DNA of 6,785 nt from NaphS2 sp964588535 (GTDB lineage: Bacteria; Desulfobacterota; DSM-4660; Desulfatiglandales; Desulfatiglandaceae). The position numbers and the translations under genes are program-made. The stretch covers positions 1 through 6,785 of the forward strand of contig CAZPQA010000144.1 in assembly GCA_964588535.1 (NCBI GenBank). Reading direction: 5' to 3'. This document shows positions 1 to 4,601 of this stretch, in pieces. How positions within the stretch are numbered: the first letter of the stretch is position 1; every line of letters begins with the position of its first letter. The notes beneath the pieces are model-generated. The model was not told the DNA's origin, made no database searches, and saw nothing but the letters and a program-made list of their open reading frames with translations.

Positions 1-9
1 CCGTTGAAA

Positions 10-30
10 GGGCAGGCACAAGACCTGCCC
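10..30. repeat. short inverted repeat (REP-like hairpin)
   Basis: GGGCAGG at 10-16 pairs perfectly with CCTGCCC at 24-30 around a 7-base loop (CACAAGA). The right arm continues as CCTGCCCCTAC (24-34). From memory this resembles the CCTGCCCCTAC / GTAGGGGCAGG arms of widespread palindromic repeats in proteobacterial and other genomes. The left arm here lacks the matching GTAGG and reads TTGAAAGGGCAGG, so the element would be degenerate or only partly preserved. No T-tract follows, so an intrinsic terminator is unlikely. It ends 17 bases before the ATG at 48 and so lies in, or right before, the leader of the first gene. Confidence 0.5.
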
Positions 31-35
31 CTACT

Positions 36-39
36 GGAG
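36..39 (+). promoter_or_regulatory. ribosome binding site of the 93-aa gene
   Basis: GGAG lies 8 bases before the ATG at 48, which supports that start. The site is only 5 bases downstream of the hairpin at 10-30, so a folded hairpin would sit next to the ribosome footprint. Confidence 0.6.
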
Positions 40-47
40 AAAAACCA

Positions 48-329
48 ATGAAAGAGCCCGAACCTGAATCAAGTGATCAGGGGAACCCGGAAAAAAAATA
101 CCTGTTTGATAACCCCAGAAACGTCAAAATCCTGCTGGGCTGTTTTTACGTGTCTCTGGTGGTGCTGTTGCTGATCGAGTTTTTGCTCCACAAGCATCCT
201 CATTTCGGATGGGAAGCCTGGCCCGAGTTTTTTGCGGTCTATGGGTTTGTGGCCTGCGTGGTACTGGTGATTGTGGCGAAATACTTTCTGCGGCCCCTGG
301 TCAAAAGAGACGAGGACTACTATGACTGA
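48..329 (+). CDS. small two-helix membrane protein, antiporter-associated
   Basis: A 93-residue protein with a charged N-terminus (residues 1-26), a first hydrophobic helix at about 28-47, a short polar loop containing HKHPHFGWEAWPE, a second helix at about 60-80, and an acidic C-terminal end (KRDEDYYD). The ATG is preceded by GGAG. From memory, small proteins with a DNPRNVK-like start, a FxAVYGFVACVxLV helix and a final DEDYYD recur beside Mrp-type antiporter genes in Desulfobacterota and other proteobacteria, usually as unnamed hypothetical proteins. Here the gene ends inside the start of the MrpD-like gene (8-base overlap, 322-329), so the two are probably co-translated. An accessory or assembly subunit of the antiporter is an inference from context; no catalytic motif is visible. 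Confidence 0.8.
   Translation: MKEPEPESSDQGNPEKKYLFDNPRNVKILLGCFYVSLVVLLLIEFLLHKHPHFGWEAWPEFFAVYGFVACVVLVIVAKYFLRPLVKRDEDYYD
312..315 (+). promoter_or_regulatory. ribosome binding site deciding the MrpD-like start
   Basis: GAGG ends 6 bases before the ATG at 322. This favours the 322 start over the upstream in-frame ATG at 271, which would add 17 polar residues and extend the overlap with the preceding gene to 59 bases. Confidence 0.6.
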
Positions 330-2094
330 TGCAGTTCCTCCGGTACTTATTTTCGTTGTGGGCGCATTGCTGCTCCCTGTAATCCCTGGACGTTTCAGAA
401 GTGCCTGGATGCTGCTGATTCCCGTGATCGGTTTTTTGAACCTGCTTTATTTGGGGGAGGGGACGCATTTCAGCTTCGATTTTCTGGACTACCACCTGGT
501 TCTGGGACGGGTGGACAAACTCAGCCTGCTGTTCGCCTATGTTTTTCACCTCATCAGTTTTATCGCTATCCTTTACGCCCTCCATGTGAAAGACAATCTT
601 CAGTGTATGGCGGGTCTTCTTTATGCGGGAAGCGCCCTGGGGGCGATTTTTGCTGGTGATCTCTTCAGCTTTTTCATTTTCTGGGAAATGTTGACCGTAT
701 GTTCCATTTTCCTGATCTGGGCCCGCCGGACGGAAGCCGCACTGGGTGCGGGGTACCGGTACCTGCTGGTTCATGCGGCAGGCGGTTTGTGTTTGCTGGC
801 GGGCATCGTGATCCATGTCAACCAGACCGGTTCCATTCAATTTGATTACCTGGGGCTGAACGGATTGGGCAGTTACCTCATCTTTCTGGGATTCGGCCTC
901 AATTGTGCCTGGCCCCTGTTTCATCCGTGGCTCACGGACAGTTATCCCGAAGCCACCATCACCGGTACCATTTTTCTGAGTGCTTTTACCACCAAGGTGG
1001 CGGTCTATGCCCTGGCGCGCGGTTTCCCCGGTACCGAGGCCCTCATCTGGATCGGGGCTGTTATGACGGGATTCCCCATCTTTTATGCCGTCATTGAAAA
1101 TGATTTGAGGCGGGTCCTGGCTTACAGCCTGGTGAACCAGGTGGGGTTCATGGTGTGCGGTATTGGTATCGGGACAGCCTTGGCCATTAACGGCGCCGTA
1201 TGCCATGCCTTTAATGACATCCTGTTCAAAGGGCTTCTGTTCATGAGCATGGGTGCGGTCATGTACCGGACGGGAAAAATCAACGGGACGGACCTGGGCG
1301 GATTGTACCGGACCATGCCGCTCACCTGCATATTCTGCATGGTGGGTGCCGCCTCCATATCCGCATTTCCGCTTTTCAGCGGTTTTGTGAGCAAATCCAT
1401 GGTGATGGATGCTGCTGCGAGCGGGCACATGCGAATTGTCTGGTTTATTCTGCTTTTTGCCTCCGCTGGTGTGTTTCACCACGCGGGCATCAAGATTCCC
1501 TATTTTGCCTTTTTTTCACATGATTCGGGCTTGCGGCCGAAAGAGGCACCCATCCACATGCTGCTGGCCATGGGGATCGCGGCGTTCTTGTGCATTTTTA
1601 TCGGCACCTATCCCGCTCCTTTGTATGCCCTGCTCCCATATCCCGTGGATTATGTCCCCTACACGGCGCCCCATGTGGTGGGACAGACCCAGCTTCTGTT
1701 CTTCTCGGCACTGGCGTTTACACTGCTTTTGCGGGCCGGCATTTACCCGGCGGAAATCCGGTGCATTAACCTGGATGCGGATTGGTTTTACCGCAAAGGG
1801 GGAAAAGTTTTCTTCCTTATTTTCGATCGTTTTCTAAACGGGTTGAACCGGTTTTGTGACCGTGTTTTCATAAAAGGTATTGTCGGAACCCTTTGCACTG
1901 TTTCTAAAGACATCGTCGCACGACTCTCCCTGATCGTGATGGTGAGTATATGGGTTCTCATGGGGCTTCGGGGAGAACGGTTAAGGATGAAAAAAATGAA
2001 CCTGTATGCGGATATGATGGGTGGAACTGTGCCCATCGGGATCGGCGCCGGTGTATCAACCCTGTTCCTTGTGTTGATTTTTATTTTCACCTAA
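322..2094 (+). CDS. MrpD-like proton-translocating antiporter subunit
   Basis: A 590-residue, highly hydrophobic protein with roughly 15-17 predicted membrane helices. It belongs to the family (proton_antipo_M) shared by Mrp antiporter subunits A/D and complex I subunits NuoL/M/N. Visible signatures are the helix-5 glutamate in FFIFWEML (Glu122), PLFHPWLTDSYPEA (about 199-211, the PxHxWLPDAxP-type loop), the helix-7 lysine in FTTKVAVYAL (Lys225), NDLRRVLAYSLVNQVGF (260-276), HAFNDILFKG (Lys303) and SGFVSK (Lys358). These acidic and basic residues line the proton path in the family, so the protein looks functional. It is longer than a typical MrpD (near 500). The extra C-terminal part contains INLDADWFYRKGG (482-494) and two further helices near 534-550 and 572-589, as in some NuoL/MrpD-like relatives. 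ATG at 322 is chosen from its GAGG and the short overlap. It presumably acts in the inner membrane in a multisubunit Na+/H+ antiporter whose partners lie upstream. A subunit of a hydrogenase- or formate-lyase-type complex cannot be excluded from this gene alone. Confidence 0.85.
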   Translation: MTDAVPPVLIFVVGALLLPVIPGRFRSAWMLLIPVIGFLNLLYLGEGTHFSFDFLDYHLVLGRVDKLSLLFAYVFHLISFIAILYALHVKDNLQCMAGLLYAGSALGAIFAGDLFSFFIFWEMLTVCSIFLIWARRTEAALGAGYRYLLVHAAGGLCLLAGIVIHVNQTGSIQFDYLGLNGLGSYLIFLGFGLNCAWPLFHPWLTDSYPEATITGTIFLSAFTTKVAVYALARGFPGTEALIWIGAVMTGFPIFYAVIENDLRRVLAYSLVNQVGFMVCGIGIGTALAINGAVCHAFNDILFKGLLFMSMGAVMYRTGKINGTDLGGLYRTMPLTCIFCMVGAASISAFPLFSGFVSKSMVMDAAASGHMRIVWFILLFASAGVFHHAGIKIPYFAFFSHDSGLRPKEAPIHMLLAMGIAAFLCIFIGTYPAPLYALLPYPVDYVPYTAPHVVGQTQLLFFSALAFTLLLRAGIYPAEIRCINLDADWFYRKGGKVFFLIFDRFLNGLNRFCDRVFIKGIVGTLCTVSKDIVARLSLIVMVSIWVLMGLRGERLRMKKMNLYADMMGGTVPIGIGAGVSTLFLVLIFIFT

Positions 2095-2098
2095 AAGT

Positions 2099-2107
2099 GA
2101 GGCGGAG
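2099..2107 (+). promoter_or_regulatory. ribosome binding site of the sensor gene
   Basis: GAGG at 2099-2102 and GGAG at 2104-2107 lie in the 21-base gap between the antiporter stop and the ATG at 2116. GGAG ends 8 bases before the start. Unlike the next two genes, the sensor has its own good initiation signal and can be translated independently. Confidence 0.65.
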
Positions 2108-2115
2108 ACCATAAT

Positions 2116-3606
2116 ATGATTGCGTTTGATGATTTGAGGAAAATCTTACTGTTGGAACACGTGAGTGATGCCATGTTGGGAAAAATGGTCCCGTTATTAG
2201 AGTTGCGCGTTTTTGGCGAACGGGATATTGTATTTCAGCAGGGGGATGATGCGGATCTGTTTTACATGCTGAAGGAAGGAAAAGTGCTTCTGGAAGTGGA
2301 TGCTTCTGAGGATATCAGCGTTTCCCTTGGCGCCATGAAGGCGGGTTTTTCATTCGGCTGGTCGGCGCTGATTCCCGGTGCAAGCTATTCCTCCACAGCC
2401 GTCTGCGTGGAACCCACTGAGGTCATTGCCATCCCCGGCAGAGATCTTATCCGGCTTATGGATGACGACCATGAAAACGGATATGGGATCCTGTGGAGAG
2501 TCACCGCCATACTCCATCGCCGCCTGGGACGTCGCACCGGTCAGTTTTTGAGGGCAATTGAGCAACATCCCGATATCCAGAAGATTTTCCAAGCCGATTT
2601 TGAAGGGCCCCATGAATTTTTTGACAACATATTCGTGAATTCACCCATCGGCATCTTCATTATTCAAGATGGAAAATTTGTTTTCGCAAATCCCGAGTTC
2701 CAGAAAATTTCAGGTTATAATGAATCTGAGATTACCAACATGAATTCGCTCAAAATTGTGCACCGGGATGACAAACAGTTCGTCCGGGAAAATGCCATTA
2801 AGATGTTGAAGGGTCAACTTTCGAACCCCTATGAACATCGGATTTCAACAAAGCAGAACGAGATCCGGTGGATCATCGAGACCGTGATATCCATTAATTA
2901 CGAGGGACGGAAAGCCGTCCTGGGGTATTTCATGGATAATACCGACTGTGTGTATGCCCGGGAAGCGCTCAGCATTTCTGAGGACAAGTTTCAAAAAGCT
3001 TTTCGCTCCAGTCCCGACTGGTTCGTCATCTCCACCCTGGAAGGTTTTTATGTGGACGTGAACGAGGCCTTTCTGCGAGCCACAGGCTATACCCGGGAGG
3101 AGATTGTGGGTCGGAGCTCGGTTGATGCCGGTATCTGGGTCGATCCTCAGAAACGGGCTGAGATGGTCAAGATTATCAGCGGAAAAGGAATTATTCGTAA
3201 CATGGAAGTGGAATTTCGCATGAAATCCGGGGAAATCCGGCAGATGCTCTGGTCCGTTGAGGCCATCACTTATGGGGAAGAAGAATGCTTGATCGCCATG
3301 GCCCGCGATATCACCGACCGGCACCGAGCCCAGCAGGAACAACTGGGCCGGGAAAAGCTGGAAGGGGTGCTTGAGATCGCCGGTGCCACATGTCACGAAA
3401 TCAATCAGCCGTTACAGCATATGTATCTGCTGCTGAATGAAGCCATGAAGGAAAATCCCCATATGGAAAGCCTTCAGGAAGTCAAGAAGCAGTGCGATCG
3501 CATTAAGGAAATCACCCAGAAAATGGAAAGCATCACCGTTTGTGAATCCACTGAATACGTTGGCGGACAGAAAATGGTGGACATTTACCAGTCCGCCGGA
3601 AAATGA
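2116..3606 (+). CDS. CNBD-PAS-PAS sensor with H-box, no ATPase domain
   Basis: A 496-residue soluble protein without a signal peptide or membrane helix. Residues 1-140 form a cyclic-nucleotide-binding-type (CRP-like) beta-roll: FxxGDDADLFYMLKEGKVLLE (40-60) is the usual strand pattern. In the ligand loop, FGWSALIPGASYSSTA (80-95) replaces the FGE..AL....RSA cassette, so the Glu and Arg that hold cAMP phosphate and ribose are missing. PAS 1 covers about 168-282 (NSPIGIFIIQDGKFVFANPEF at 175-195) and PAS 2 about 290-404 (FRSSPDWFVISTLEGFYVDVNEAF near 296-319, ending MARDITD at 395-401). A helical linker leads to a histidine-kinase dimerisation region with CHEINQPLQHM (His427 as the likely phospho-acceptor). 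The protein then ends after about 70 residues with no N, G1 or G2 box. The stop overlaps the adaptor start (ATGA, 3603-3606), so the ending looks natural and not like a frameshift. It may be phosphorylated by another kinase or signal by contact; the output is unknown. Confidence 0.85.
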   Translation: MIAFDDLRKILLLEHVSDAMLGKMVPLLELRVFGERDIVFQQGDDADLFYMLKEGKVLLEVDASEDISVSLGAMKAGFSFGWSALIPGASYSSTAVCVEPTEVIAIPGRDLIRLMDDDHENGYGILWRVTAILHRRLGRRTGQFLRAIEQHPDIQKIFQADFEGPHEFFDNIFVNSPIGIFIIQDGKFVFANPEFQKISGYNESEITNMNSLKIVHRDDKQFVRENAIKMLKGQLSNPYEHRISTKQNEIRWIIETVISINYEGRKAVLGYFMDNTDCVYAREALSISEDKFQKAFRSSPDWFVISTLEGFYVDVNEAFLRATGYTREEIVGRSSVDAGIWVDPQKRAEMVKIISGKGIIRNMEVEFRMKSGEIRQMLWSVEAITYGEEECLIAMARDITDRHRAQQEQLGREKLEGVLEIAGATCHEINQPLQHMYLLLNEAMKENPHMESLQEVKKQCDRIKEITQKMESITVCESTEYVGGQKMVDIYQSAGK

Positions 3607-4601
3607 AAAAGCCTCGAAAATTTCTTCTCTTTTTCCTCCTATTTGTTGCAGTCTGCATCGTTGTTGCCATCATTTTCCATGAGGTCGTGGTCTACACATC
3701 CAATGCCTACATTCGAGCCAACTGGGCGGCGGTAAGCCCCCGGGTTAAGGGACACGTGAAGGCCGTTCATGTTCAAAACAACGCCCTTGTCAAGCAGGGA
3801 GAGTTGATGATTGAATTGGAGGAATATCCTTACCGGCTTGTTTTGGATGTGCATAAGGCTACCCTGGCACAGGACCAGGCCCAGCTCAAGGTAACGGAAG
3901 TTAAATATGAAATGGCCCGGGAAACCCTCAAAAGCGTCACCGCCGAATTCAAGCTGGCCGTGAAGAAACGGGATCGCTTTAAAGAACTGGTTCGGGAAAA
4001 TGCGGTGAGCAAACAAGCTTATGAGGATGTTGAAACGGAATTGGATAACACTACCATCCGGTTAACCCAGGCCAAGGAAAACGTCAAATACTGGATGGCG
4101 GCTGTGGCCGAACAGGCGACCGTTATCGATGCCAGCCGCGCCCGGGTCGCTCTAGCGGAATATGATCTGTCCATGTGCCGGCTTTGCGCTCCCAACCCCG
4201 GTTACGTCAACAACATGTACATCAGGCCCGGGGATTACGCGGTGGTGGGAGAACCCATGTTTGGCATCGTGGAAACCACCGAAATTTGGGTGGAGGCCAA
4301 TTACAAGGAAAGCCACGTGGGTAAAATCAAGCCCGGGCAGAAAGTATGGGTGCAATGCGACCTGTATCCCTCACGCATTTTCGAGGGGAGGGTGGCCAGC
4401 ATCGGCACGGGCGTCAGCCGCAGCGACAAACCTCAGGGCGCTCTCCCCTACATATCCCCCACCATCGACTGGATCAGGCTCCAGTACCGTTTTCCTGTTC
4501 GGATCAAACTCGTGGACCCGCCGTCGGACGTTCAGTTCCGCATGGGAGCGGACGTCCGTACGCTGATCCTGCTGGGATCGGAAAAGAACGGTACCCCATG
4601 A
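3603..4601 (+). CDS. HlyD/EmrA/AaeA-type periplasmic adaptor
   Basis: A 332-residue membrane fusion protein. Residues 1-6 are basic and 7-27 form one membrane anchor, leaving the rest in the periplasm. The first lipoyl half is at about 33-75 (TSNAYIRANWAAVSPRVKGHV, then V..G..LIELE). A long alpha-helical hairpin spans about 82-190, with RFKELVRENAVSKQAYEDVE near its turn. The second lipoyl half is at 194-225 (LCAPNPGYVNNMYIRPGDYA, then G.PMF.IV), and a beta-barrel at about 226-310 includes WVEANYKESHVGKIKPGQKV. This is the pattern of adaptors paired with FUSC or EmrB transporters. The usual APxDGxV reads APNPGYV here. The start lies inside the sensor stop (ATGA), and only a GGA 2 bases before the ATG is visible, so initiation probably depends on coupling to the sensor. 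It would link the FUSC protein to an outer membrane channel of the TolC type, which is not in the window. Confidence 0.9.
   Translation: MKKPRKFLLFFLLFVAVCIVVAIIFHEVVVYTSNAYIRANWAAVSPRVKGHVKAVHVQNNALVKQGELMIELEEYPYRLVLDVHKATLAQDQAQLKVTEVKYEMARETLKSVTAEFKLAVKKRDRFKELVRENAVSKQAYEDVETELDNTTIRLTQAKENVKYWMAAVAEQATVIDASRARVALAEYDLSMCRLCAPNPGYVNNMYIRPGDYAVVGEPMFGIVETTEIWVEANYKESHVGKIKPGQKVWVQCDLYPSRIFEGRVASIGTGVSRSDKPQGALPYISPTIDWIRLQYRFPVRIKLVDPPSDVQFRMGADVRTLILLGSEKNGTP

Noticed and set aside
271..321. Alternative upstream ATG for the MrpD-like protein
   Set aside because: It would add 17 polar residues with Trp, Cys and Arg that derive from the other frame of the preceding gene. The ATG at 322 has GAGG at a proper distance and a typical short overlap.
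752..763. Tandem GGTACC palindromes, with further GGTACC copies at other places in the window
   Set aside because: They fall in different codon contexts within conserved coding sequence and show no regular spacing, so they look like chance in GC-rich coding DNA.
301..1482. Long minus-strand open frame (393 codons) opposite the MrpD-like gene
   Set aside because: Its product is polar, rich in His, Gln and Gly and shows no recognisable domain, as expected from the complement of a membrane-protein gene. The opposite strand has clear family motifs throughout.
2110..2115. CATAAT as a possible -10 box before the sensor gene
   Set aside because: It abuts the ATG at 2116, so a transcript from it would start inside the gene and omit the good ribosome site at 2099-2107. 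TTGATT at 2074-2079 has no matching -10 at normal spacing.
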